From Isoetes taiwanensis (lineage: Eukaryota; Streptophyta; Lycopodiopsida; Isoetales; Isoetaceae), in the NCBI GenBank assembly GCA_021234155.1, contig JAJEKV010000063.1:1-64000 (forward strand): a stretch of DNA of 64,000 bases. The letters are read 5' to 3'. A model generated the notes under the pieces. The model saw only the letters and a list, made by a program, of their open reading frames with translations, was not told the origin of the DNA and ran no database searches. Positions 11,408-21,900 of the stretch are shown in pieces. A program made the translations under genes and the position numbers. Each line of letters begins with the position of its first letter. The first letter of the stretch is position 1.

Positions 11408-11684
11408 ACTTGCGATGGCTTGGACTCGTGGTTGTTCTTCTTCTTGACATCGGGCAGTGTCAAATCGGCGAGGGTGCTTCATCGCGCTACATGGCTTGGA
11501 AGTGGTCCTCTAGCGCTGGACGCAGGCTAGAAGGGTGTGTACACATGAGGTTTATCTCGCCCATATTTCCTGCAGGGCCTGATCAGTCCGGATGGCCTGC
11601 ATAGAATAGGGGTTGCATTGGATACTTATGGATACCTATGGATACTTATAGTTATAGCAAAGTTAGAGTATGTGAATTTACAAC
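11408..11684. other. 3' flank of the gypsy element, no gene
   Basis: Begins with the duplicated ACTTG (11408-11412). A short stretch at 11620-11650 repeats GGATACTTATGGATACCTAT-like units about three times. I see no coding family or RNA gene. Confidence 0.6.
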
Positions 11685-11698
11685 ATATTTGGATGATT
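11685..11698. repeat. Left target-site duplication of the L1 element
   Basis: ATATTTGGATGATT here is repeated exactly at 17543-17556, after the element's AT-repeat tail. Fourteen bases suits L1-type target-primed insertion. The 3' copy could be extended by the AT tail. Confidence 0.85.
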
Positions 11699-11700
11699 GG

Positions 11701-13689
11701 TTATCCTAAAGATGAGGATGGCGGTGGCGGAAGTAAGGCGGCGGCTTCCGGTGTCTGTGTGAGCGGATTTGGCGAATGGAGCTCTGGGGGCATGGCAGAC
11801 GATCGGATTGGGAGGACCGGGCCTCTGGGGATGCAATTGGCTCCTCCTAAATGGATTCCGATGCTGGCGCAGGCGGCCCAGCAGAATCGTTTGGTCGGGG
11901 TTGGATCTGCAACCCAAAAGCTTAATCCGCCTTCAGCGGATCTTCTTATGGCAGAGAGGGAGGCTGTAGGGATCGATTCGGCAGCCTCGGGATTACAGGG
12001 CCGAACTGCGGGGCTGGTACTCTCACCAGATTCTCTTACAACTGAGAAGGTTGGCGGGGGGAGGAGCTCGGCAGCTTCAGGACCACAGGACCGGCTGGCT
12101 GGGATGGGGTTTGTGTTGCCCACAGATCCGGTTGCCCCAGTGCCGGACTTGGCCAGTTCTTCACTTGACGCAGTTGCGGAGGGTGGTGCGGGCCACTTCA
12201 ATCTGGTGCCCATCGGACTGAGTTGTACAGGGTTCTGGGGAGCGAAGGGGTAGGGCGGACTGCCTTAAGCCCTCTTCTGGGTTGTGCGCAGCAGCCAGGG
12301 TCTGGGCAAGGCCCTATGGAGGTTGGAGACAAGGAGGGAGCGGGCAGCCCTCTTCTGGGTTTTGTGCAGCAGCCAGGGTCTGGGCGGAGCCCTATGGAGG
12401 TCGGTGAGAAGGAGGGAGCGACTCATCCCCTTGCAGGTCAGGGAGCACCCTCAGTACTCAGCCTGCAGGTCGGCGTTCAGGCAGGGAGTCCTCGTGTTGT
12501 GGATGTACAAGCTTCGGGGGAAGCAGAATTTGAGGTCTCGAGCAGCATGCCGCCACTTGAGACAGCAACTCTGCTTGGCAGTCCAAGCCTGCCTGTCTCT
12601 ACGTTGCCAGAGGATCCCTTTGCAGTGGTAGAGCCGATGTGCAGTTTGCCTCCGGGCCATAAGCCATCAGGTAGAGACAGCCCAAGCCTGGGGAGGCGTG
12701 CGGGTGAGGGGCATGGAGTTAGTGCGGTGTGACCTGCATGGCGTACGAATGATACGGTGAGCCGGCTCTCACGTCCACGATTCTCAGAGTGGATCCCGCA
12801 CACCGTGGCGCCGGCTGACACTTACCGAATGGAGGAGGCTTTGGCCTTTTTGAATCAGCACAATAGGAGGGAGTTGCAGGTGGACCCCATTGGCCCTCCG
12901 GCTGCCGCGGATATGTTGTTGCCAGAGTTCATGATGGCGATTGCTTATGGGCTCGGCGGCCATATTGCTCACTCCATAGTTCGAGAGCCCAAGATTTGTG
13001 TGGCTTTACCCGCGGATAGTCCATTGCCTCCCTCAGTGACTGTTAGGAGCGGAGACTGGTACTTTCGGTTTTCCCTCAGACTGTTAAATGGGGCAGAGAT
13101 CCAGATCATGTTTCCCGCCCTCTAGGTCTTCGCAGGCTCGCTTCCAGAGTTCAGGCCCGCGTCAGTGCCGGGGGCTCCACGGAAAGCAAGGAAGGAGGTT
13201 CTGCAGGGCAGGGACCAGGTTCCATCCCAAACTCGGCCGGTGGAGGAGGCCCCTCCACCCAGGACCCAGCCGGTCCCAATGCCGGATAGACCACTTCGGT
13301 CTATCACGAATAATGGGCCGGCGGCCGTGCTAGTGGGGCAGGGATCGGTACCTCCACAGATGGTGGCCCAGAAGTTGCTTCACATCGAGCGGCTTCAGGA
13401 ACGGGCAGAGCAGCGGCAATCCCTACAGATGGGCTCGGGACTGGTTGAGGAGCGGTTGATGCAGCCGTCGGACTCTGATGCAGTATCCACCCAAGCCTCC
13501 TCGGAGGGGATGGAACTTGATAAGGTGGCTCGGGTACGCTCGTGGGCGGACGAGGTGGATGTGGATGCTGAGGTTGCACTCACAGATAACCTGCTCGCTC
13601 TTGTTCCATATGACTCAGATCAGGGGCCTGCTTCACCGGCAAGAGGGGGGCAGAAAAAGAATCATCATAAAAATCCTTCTTCTCAGTAG
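11701..13689 (+). pseudogene. L1 ORF1 protein (frameshifted)
   Basis: ORF1 proteins bind the element RNA. The N-terminal part (11701-12253, then 12223-12732 in another frame) is low complexity, rich in G, S, P and A, and includes two copies of a 26-residue unit. The frame 12757-13125 holds the conserved core: RFSEWIP, then LPEFMMAIAYGLGGHIAHS and KICVALPADSPLP. It matches the ORF1 at 30678 (AHQFLVAIAMGLGVHISHS, RICVSMSVDSPLP). That core corresponds to the part of DUF4283-type ORF1s after the RRM-like fold. The C-terminus (13165-13689) is Q/E-rich and ends in a lysine/histidine tail at TAG 13687-13689. At least three frame changes are needed. Confidence 0.7.
12270..12425 (+). repeat. 78-bp tandem duplication inside L1 ORF1
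   Basis: Units start at 12270 and 12348 with the shared text CCCTCTTCTGGGTT. They differ at about ten positions. The 78-bp period is 26 codons, so the duplication keeps the frame and encodes two variants of QQPGSG..PMEVG.KEGA. Confidence 0.85.
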
Positions 13690-13694
13690 TAGTT

Positions 13695-16600
13695 ATGGAC
13701 AAGAAGATCGTGAGTCGAACGCTCGCGGGGTGCGCCACACCCGCCGAAGAGAACGAGAGGAAGACCGGGCGCTGGCGCTCGCAAGTTGGATCCGATATCT
13801 TGTGCCTTCAGAACATAAGTGTCACAGGGGGATGCTCGGGCACCGCTGGACATGTTTGGGCCACAATATGTCACCAAGGGTTGCCACCTCCGGGGCCTCT
13901 AAGGGTGGACCTGCCGCTATGCGGGAAGATGCATGCAGGTGACTTTACCATGGCTCGACCGCTAAGGTGTGGGGTCATCATCAAGTGGCATGAGGGTCCG
14001 CATGAGTGGGGATTGTGAATGTTCACGCACCCATGCCGCTAGAGGGGACGCTAGGGGCGCCGTTAAGGCATAAGGTCGCATCCTTGGGAGCGATATGGCC
14101 CGGCATTGTTGGGCTTAATTTCAACATGGTCGAGTCCATTCATGATAGGTGTGGCGAGGGAGCCGAAGTCGCGCGGTGGTTTTGAGCGGCGTTAGTGGTG
14201 ATGTTGCTAGACTCCTTGCACCTGGCAGAGGCGGGGGCGTCTCTACATTTACGTGGTGTAATCAGTGGACGGGGGCCGGTCGGGCATATGCTCGACACGA
14301 CAGATGCTATGCTAATACCGTAGCAAACCCGACCAGCGCTTCACCAAAGGAAGAACATTTTGTCTACCGCGTCTCGACCATTTTCCCTCGCCAATCTCCC
14401 TGTGGAGCGACCGCAGCCAGGCCGAAGCCGCGACCGTGTTCAAGAAGTTAAATACCGCTTTACCCGGCTGATGCTGAAAGATAAGCAGCAGATTTGGTTT
14501 CGTACCTTTCGGGATAATTTCGGGATGGCGGGAATGGTGAAGGCTGAGGTCAAGGCATTCGCCAAGTCGTGGGGAAGTCGGAGAGCACGGCAAGAGAGGG
14601 AGATGTTAGAGGCGTTGTATCGTGAATTGGAAGCCCTTAGGTCTCAGCCGTCTGATGGGGTGCGGGAGAATGAGATTTTGCGCTACATATTGCAGCAGAT
14701 GAATCCAAGAGGGCTGCTCAGGCAAGGGTGAAAGCAGGGATCACCTGGCTGCGGGAAGGGGACACTAATTCTCAAATGTTCTTCAGGGCTGCGCGGCAGA
14801 AGAAGTATGCGGCCTCAATGTCATCACTGGCATTGGCTGATGGTCGTATTCTGCACTCGCCGGTGGACATCAAACAGACTACTTTTAAGCACTTCTCTCA
14901 GTTTTTTCAGGAAAAGAGATACCCCTACACAGACGTGATGGAGGAGATTGTGCTCAGTAAAGTGTCATGCAAGGTGTCGGCAGATAGGAGGCAGGTGTTG
15001 CAGCGCCCACTTACAAAGCAGGAGCTTGAGGAGGCTTGCCTTGCCTTGGCCCCCCATAAGTGCCCTGGTCTGGACGGCATTCCGGTCGAGTTCTTCCAAG
15101 AATATTGGGATTGGGTGGGGGACTCGGTGTTGCAAACCTATCAAGATCTGCTTCAGGAAGAAGCGTTGGACTGTAGACTCAACACTGGCTACATCTCGTT
15201 GATACCGAAGGTGAAGGAGCCAGCTGTCATTTATGATTAGCACCCCATCACGCTTCTGTCGGCAATATACAAAATTATTGCGAACGCACTTTCGCTTAGA
15301 TTGCAAGTTGTTCTGAAGGAGACTATTAGTCCCATGCAGTCTGGCTTCATTCCGGGCAGGCAAATTCTCAGCAATGTAGCAGCGGCATTCGAGGGCATTC
15401 ACTGGGCGCGCAAAATAGGTCAGCAGATTGTGTATTTGAAGCTGGACTTCGCAAAGGCCTATGATAGTGTTCGGTGGACGTTCTTGAAAAGGATGATGTT
15501 AGCCTTTGGATGTGGGGAGAGCTTTACGGCAGTGGCTATGAAGCTCTTAGTGTCCGCCAGAGCCACCCTTCTGTGTCACGGCGAGTCATCTCCGATCTTT
15601 AGTGTGGGGCGTGGAGTTCGCCAGGGATGCCCTTTGGCGCCCTTCCTCTTTACCATCATAGCAGAGGCCCTCTCGCAGTTGTTGACTTCCGCAGTGGAGG
15701 CGGGCGTTATGGAGGGGCTGAGGATGGCAGACGGGTCGCAGCAGATTGGGAGTCAGTACGTTTCCTCTTCCTGCAGGCTGATGAGAGGAATTTGTTAAAC
15801 ACGAAGGAGCTGTTGGATACATTCTCCCTTGCTTCTGGCTGCCTCATGAATTGGATGAAGTGCTCGGCATTGTGGCCGGCAGCTGACCCCATGCCTGTGG
15901 TCGTGTCCCAGTTTCCTTGGCGAACGCAGCCGCAAGGCACATGCTCTAGGCTTTTGGGTATCCCGTTCGGCATCGACATCTCGGCATCAGCTGTGTGGGA
16001 GGACATTCTGGTGGGACTGCGTCGGCACCTTAATTGGTGGAAGGGGGGGAAGCTGTCCATGGCTGGCAGGGTCATAGTGGCGAAGTCTGTCCTATGTTCG
16101 ACTCATATTTATATGGCCTCTATCATCCTGGCGCTGGAAAGCAAGGTGCGGAAAATCTCCCCTATGGTTCGTAACTTTGTATGGGGAGGCAATGAGGAAG
16201 GGGCAGTCGTCAAGGTGGCCTGGTGGAAATGCGCGGCGCCTCAAGGCCGGGGTGGACTCCTGCCTTCGACCTCCTCACGCATGGCAAGGTCCTCTTGTCT
16301 AAGTTTGTCTTTGCCATTCTTGAGAATGCGCTCGACTCCCCGGGCATGGTCTTGCTTCATCAGTCGCTGTCTCACTCGATAGTTTTCCAAAAGCCATCCG
16401 TGCCTGCGCGGCTCCCCTGGGAGTTGTTCGCGGATATCAGGCCGTATGCTCATGCCTCTCCGTTTTTGAAGGGGCTCCGCGAGCCCGGAGCGTGTCCGCC
16501 TCATTGCTTGCAATTGATGCCACCAGTATTCGGGAGGCATCGCCTTGGTGGATCCCGCTTGGACCACACACATCACCTTCGGTACTAACCGGCAAAATTC

Positions 16601-17408
16601 CGCCGATCCTCGAAGTTCAACAAGCAGTGGGCGCAGTGGGTATTGACGGTGGGCGGAGTGGTATATCGACGGGCATCCGCACCCTCGCAGCTTTTTTGCC
16701 TCGTGTTTCGCTTCAAGAACGGATTGTGCTATCTGGCGCTGGTGGCTAATGCTCGCCACTGAACCCCCGCAGCATCGACGTGTGGGAAGTGTCACCCGAA
16801 AGTAGATCCCCAAATTTCGTTTAATCCCGCGGCGGGCTTTTGGCAATTCGGAATGAGCCGCCTCCTTCAGACGGGTTGGAGTCTCCCCTGTGCCGGAGAT
16901 GATTGGGCCTACATCTGGAGATGGGTGTGGAACCCAATCTCGCCCCCAAGATTCGGGGTATTGCCGCGGGGCGATTGTGCACCGCCTTGAGCGTGAACAC
17001 GGGGGTTTACAGGATCAACCCGCTGGATCAGCACTGCGTCCTATGTGTGGTGCTCAGATAGAGACCCCGAACACCGCATGTTCCAGCCGGCATGGCAAAG
17101 GATCCAGCCCTCTTCCACACCTCGCCCTCCGAGTCAAGAGGTTCTTTTAGGGTGTACCCCAACAGTGGTCCCAAATGTTGAGTCTGGCCTTTCATTTGTG
17201 TAAAGCCTGGTTGTTGTGGCTCATTTGGAAGCGACGACGCATGAAGGTGTTCAGGAATGCGGAGATGCAGCCTGAGGCTTTGGTCCCACAGTTGAGATAC
17301 AAACTATATCTTTCTTATCTGGCGTCCTCTCGGAAAGAGCAGTTCAAGGCAGCGGTCTGGGAAAGAACTCTCCACATTGTAGACAGTCTGGACAGATTTG
17401 TGTCATGA
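13695..17408 (+). pseudogene. L1 ORF2: endonuclease, reverse transcriptase, zinc region (broken)
   Basis: An ATG at 13695 lies six bases after the ORF1 stop. Endonuclease traces are LNFNMVES (about 14118-14140) and TFTWCNQW (about 14247-14270) with HDRCYAN following. The RT is best preserved: 14728-15240 (ITWLREGDTNSQMFF, CPGLDGIPVEFFQEYW) and 15301-15798 (MQSGFIPGRQILSN, YLKLDFAKAYDSVRW, GRGVRQGCPLAPFLF). The active site is lost at 15752-15762, where QYVSSS replaces the expected Y-A-D-D segment with a frameshift. The frame 15780-16260 continues with LLGIPFGIDIS and AGRVIVAKSVL. The terminal zinc region (16900-17408) is badly degraded. TAG at 15238-15240 is a further break. Confidence 0.8.
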
Positions 17409-17542
17409 GTCGTAGATAGGTACACATGTTAGGTGGATACTCGCTCTAGTCTGGGCAGGAGTACCCTAATATCGCTCATCTTGTATTTATTATGGATTAA
17501 TATTAGTTAATTTCATCTTTCAAAAAATATATATATATATAT

Positions 17543-17556
17543 ATATTTGGATGATT
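17543..17556. repeat. Right target-site duplication of the L1 element
   Basis: Exact copy of 11685-11698 (ATATTTGGATGATT), directly after the AT tail. Confidence 0.85.
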
Positions 17557-17926
17557 TGAGTATTTCTCAGAATAAGGATTCTAATTATCATTGTTCATTT
17601 TATATATTAACATTGCATTATTAGTTTCTAGCATAGAGGGATTCTCAGGTGGGGCATCTAAGTCTAAGATGATTCCCCTGATTGTTACATCATACAACAT
17701 GGAAATAGGGTCGCAAATTCCGTGTGATCTTCAACCCTGTGCTGACATCTGTCATCTCCCTACAATCCGGAATGGAAAGAGGCAAGCAAATTCCGTGCAT
17801 ATCAAATTTGACAGGCTACTGCCAGTTGTCCAGACAGTAACAGAGCAACGAGAGCAAAAACTAAAATCATCAACTATGGGATTTGAACCCACAAATCCGA
17901 AAACAGTGTAGGAAAACTAAATAAGT
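17557..17926. other. Intergenic, with an antisense tRNA-like T-arm
   Basis: No gene seen. On the minus strand at about 17873-17895, GTGGGTTCAAATCCCAT has the form of a T-arm or RNA polymerase III B box. I found no matching D-arm or A box or acceptor stem nearby. Confidence 0.4.
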
Positions 17927-18304
17927 GTAGAAGAACATTAGGAAAATGCTGTAAATCGTGAAAACTCTGCAACAGAGTTACTGTGACGGCTCTCAAATGG
18001 GGCTTAAAATAGCATGTAGATGCTAGATTTGTTGCCAAGATCAGTCTAAAGCAGGCCCAGAGGGCCGATTTGCTCTATAAAAGCATCATGGACCTGCATG
18101 CAAGAAATAACCAAATCAGTAGAAGAACATTAGGAAAATGCGGTAAATCAAGAAAGCTCTGCAACAAATACTGTGATGGCCCTCAAATGGGGCTTAAAAC
18201 AGCATATACCTACCGGATTTGCTGCCAAGTTCAGCCTAAAGCAGGTCCAAGATCAGCCTAAAGCAGGTCCAGAGAGCCGATTTGCTCTATAAAAGCATCA
18301 TGGA
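17927..18304. repeat. Tandem duplication, about 190 bp x 2
   Basis: Both units begin GTAGAAGAACATTAGGAAAATGC (17927 and 18119). Both continue through TCAAATGGGGCTTAAAA to TTTGCTCTATAAAAGCATCATGG. Differences are mostly transitions. The second unit has an extra duplication of about 20 bp around CAGCCTAAAGCAGGTCC. Each unit contains one TATAAAAG box (near 18076 and 18288) followed closely by ATG. Confidence 0.8.
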
Positions 18305-18615
18305 GCGAAAATATAGAACCGCTACCGGCATGCAAGAAATAATAGCACAAGACGAGCCGGGAACCATATCCTAAGCTTCTGACCGCTACCCTGGAAGAAA
18401 TCGGCCTTAAAACATCCTTACCTTGGAAAAAACCGCTATTTGCCATGCAAACTCTGAATACCTGTAAGCAGAAACCAAAGAAAGGTTGAAAAATAAGGCA
18501 AGCGCCATAGAAACACTGAAAAACTGAAGAATAGGGCGCATCCGATCTTGGAAAATCTGAGGCAAATACCAAATTGTTGAGCGCCATAGCCACTGAGCTC
18601 CAAGGGCTACAGAGC

Positions 18616-18677
18616 GCCATCAAGAGCCACCGCCATCGCCAAACTGCCATCAAGTGCCACTGCCACCGCCAAAACTC
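18616..18677 (+). repeat. 30-bp imperfect tandem repeat (GCCATCAAG...)
   Basis: Units beginning GCCATCAAG at 18616 and 18646 contain repeated GCCACCGCCA-like triplets. A minus-strand frame of 206 codons (18878-18258) crosses this and the foldback. Its composition follows the repeats, so I do not call it a gene. Confidence 0.6.
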
Positions 18678-18731
18678 CGCTGAAAAAAATGGGGGGGGCC
18701 AAATTTGCTCCCCATTTCCATGTTGTGGGGG

Positions 18732-18836
18732 CATAGCCATTGGTCCCCCATTCCGGTGTGGCCGGTGACCCGCTCCCGGCTCCGCCGGTCGCGGGGCCCC
18801 ACCGGTCCACACCGGAATGGGGTCCCAATGGCCATG
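18732..18836. repeat. GC-rich inverted repeat (foldback)
   Basis: The arm 18732-18763 (CCATTGGTCCCCCATTCCGG core) is nearly the reverse complement of 18804-18836 (CCGGAATGGGGTCCCAATGG core). They enclose a loop of about 40 bp that is itself GC-rich and partly self-complementary. This is a strong hairpin in otherwise AT-rich DNA. Confidence 0.75.
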
Positions 18837-18934
18837 CTCCCATACATGTCTCTCATTGGTTATGCTAACGGTCCACACCGGAATGGGGTCCCAATGGTCA
18901 TGCTCCCATACATGTCTCTCATTGGTTATGCTAA
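18803..18934 (+). repeat. 66-bp tandem repeat x 2
   Basis: CGGTCCACACCGGAATGGGG begins at 18803 and again at 18869. The rest of the unit (ATGCTCCCATACATGTCTC, then ATTGGTTATGCTAA) is almost identical in both. The first unit supplies the right arm of the foldback, so the second is a spare arm. Confidence 0.85.
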
Positions 18935-21900
18935 TTTTTGAAATGCCTCAAACCCTCACTTAGTCTTTATGACTAACCCCACATGTTCATGGTGTAAGTA
19001 CATAGAGATGGTGTAAGAAGATAGGCATGAGGATTGAAGGATTATTGTGCAGTTGAGAGCCCGAAGGGAGTTAAAGGGCTAAGATCTTTGTGAACCTTTA
19101 GTAAGGCCTTGTGGTTACTTAATAAACTTGATATTGTGGATTATTAGTGCATGATGCATTTTCATTGTAGAGTGTTTTTCATTGTCACAGTGTGATATTA
19201 TACTCTTTAAGAGTAGTGTTCCTCGTATTTCTAGGGTATGGTTGAGATTAAAGATTCAATTCTTTGCCTTGGGTTTCATCTTACGAATGCTTTTGCATTG
19301 CACCAATCGATTCATGCATACCAACTTGACAGTGTTCATGCAAGTCTTAATGGGATCTCAAAGTTACCTGAAGGGTTAACCAGACAGGCCCGTTACACAA
19401 GGTCGAGAAATTGCATGGAAAAGCTCTAAGCCAAAGCGAGAAAAGCAAGGCAATGCGACTAACACAAATACTTTTGCGAGAGCTATTTATGGAAAACATG
19501 GTGGTATCACTTGATAAGTGGTAGAAACCAATGCATGTGATTCCATAAGTTGTTGACTTGTTGCACAAACTCTAACAAGCATCACACACATATATGAATA
19601 GAACACCATTTGTTGATGTATCGATGAAGCATAATGGTGCCTCACTTGTGATGCAATGGTCTTTAAGAGATCAATGATGTTTATTGAGAAGATCATTTAG
19701 AGCTAGGGCGACTTATGTCAAGCGCGGTAGTAGTTCTTCTTTGATGAGGAATCTATTGAGTACATTAAAACCGTGACCTTGAGGAATCAATATGGTATGA
19801 GCATCAAAATACCTCACAAATTGAGCATATAAGAGGCCTAGAAGTGGTCTACGTTGTTGTGTTGTTTGGGGTTGTAAATCAAGTGTAGAATGTGATGATG
19901 CATTACTTGATGTGTAGGCTATGTAAGCCAGCTATAGTCAATATTTAGGTTGTAGAACCTTTGGTTATAGGAGAATCCATATGGGAAGTGCGTGAGCATA
20001 GATTAAGGGTTCTAGTGAGGTGATGTTTGACTAGGAACCCAGACATATGGTGGCATTAAGGTTGATGATACTAGCCAAGTATGGCTAACATGTTTATGCA
20101 ACATAGCTGAGGACTACTGGAATCTCATAACGTATCAAAGGGTCTAGTCATTGATGACGGAAATGGATCCTAGGACTCATGTTAAAGGCATGAGTGCCTT
20201 GAGGAGACTATGTAAAATGTTGCATGTTAGGGATGCAATATAGCGTCAACGTAAGCAAATAATAAAGACCCTGAGCATATGTTAATAAAGCATATGTGAT
20301 TACCATGATAGTGTATCCCTTCATAATGAGGGTGAGTGTTTTATATGACCCTTAATAAAGATATGTGCCCAAAACTTACCTCGCAATATGGTAAAGCCTG
20401 AGCATATGTTAATAGAAGCATAGGCAAGAAGTTGCCTTCGGGGAAGGTGATTACCATGATAATGTATCCCTTCATAATAAGATTGAATGTTTTATATGAC
20501 CCTTAATAAAGGGACATGTGCCCAAAACTTACCCTTATGCTAAACCTTTTTAAATAGTTAGGAGTTACAAACATCATATATATTGCGCTTACTGCAGGAC
20601 TATGGGATCCATCTTGCATGACAAGTAAGCCAACTGAAGCGTGATGTGCTAAGGGATAACGAGAATGATCCTAAGAGTATACTGCTCGTCTTAAACTGCT
20701 TTGTGACACTAGAATGCCTTTTAGATAAAAGAGTTCGATAGCTGTGCAATAGAGATATTCCAGAACATTTGGTCTTGTGGCGAGATCAGACTTTCAACAA
20801 AGCCACATAGGAGTCGGATGAGTTCATGCAGTGGGTTCTCCACCAGACTAATTAAACAATCTCGAGGAAAAGGTCTGTGGGGAAGGAATTGTCATAGGTG
20901 CTTCCAAGGGTATAGTCTATACTAATGGCCCGTTGACGAATGTCCATGAGCATCTGAGTACTGCCAGTAGGCCATGAGATGGTTGGAGATGGATGGTGAA
21001 CCATAAGTCCGTGATCGGTCTACTTCTGGGCATAGTTTGTATCATACATGTTATCCAAAAGATTTTCAATATTTGGTATAACTGTACTCTGGGTAATTTT
21101 AATATTAGGGGCATTCTTCATAAGTTTTTCCCCTCTCATAAGTTTCTTCCTCCTTAATCCCTTTCTTCAAGAGGTCTTGCCAATTTTTCAAGCACTTCAA
21201 AAATTCTCTAAAGAAAACGTGTTTGCTTATCATCCGATTGAAAAACAATGCTATTCTTTTCCTGCATTAATACAACCTTAAAAGATGTACCAATCTGTAT
21301 GACACAGCAAAAGACCTTGATCTAGTTTACTCATTTTGCCTTTTCAGTTGATCAAAACATGCATGTAACATTTTCCTAATCTATGGGCCTGAAGGTCTAA
21401 AAGCGGGAATCTATGCAATACAATACACAATAAAAAATTTTGATTTTGTTAACAGTTTCCACTGGTTCCTCTTTCAATTAAGCATGCAATGTTTTCTCCA
21501 ATTTGGAGAGAAACCAATTTAAGAGTGAGAGACGGTCATGTTAGGTAGAAATGGAAGATTAAATTCCCATCTCGAATGTTGTTTGAGCAATCTTGACTGC
21601 ATAGATGCCATGTCATTAATCTCGTCCATTGTATCAGTGGAATTGAGGATGGTTGGAATCTTTTGTTCTCGATTAGCCCTCAAAGGGACTGTTGAAAGCA
21701 TGCATCTAGACATATGCTTTTGCACTCCACTAGCATGTTTTCACCCATAGATGCATTGTTAATCCTCTTCAATGAGTATGTGTTTGTCATTGTCATCATT
21801 GTCAATTGTAGTGACACACATATTTATGGTTAGAAGTTTCTAAAAATTAAACTTTTGCATCTCTTACTATCCCCTCAAATGAGGAATTTAAACCATCATC

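Larger units (their letters stand above)
11699..17542 (+). mobile_element. L1-type LINE, 5.8 kb, with target-site duplications and an (AT)n tail
   Basis: The element is GC-rich compared with its surroundings and codes for ORF1 then ORF2 (endonuclease, RT, C-terminal zinc region) on the plus strand. It ends TTCATCTTTCAAAAAA followed by about ten AT units (17527-17546) instead of plain poly(A). Exact 14-bp direct repeats flank it. Because it begins within a few bases of the duplication and contains both ORFs it looks near full length, but both ORFs are frameshifted. Confidence 0.85.

Noticed and set aside
11678-12213. Minus-strand frames of 79 and 170 codons opposite L1 ORF1
   Set aside because: They are antisense shadows of the GC-rich ORF1, which has the supported domain and target duplications.
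14965-15402. 145-codon minus-strand frame
   Set aside because: It lies exactly opposite the conserved RT blocks and has no motif of its own.
17868-17900. tRNA gene suggested by a T-arm-like GTGGGTTCAAATCCCAT on the minus strand
   Set aside because: No acceptor stem, D-arm or anticodon arm could be fitted at the proper distance.
18258-18878. A 206-codon minus-strand open frame
   Set aside because: It is made largely of the 30-bp repeat, the foldback and the tandem units; its W/P/G-rich start mirrors those repeats and no domain is visible.
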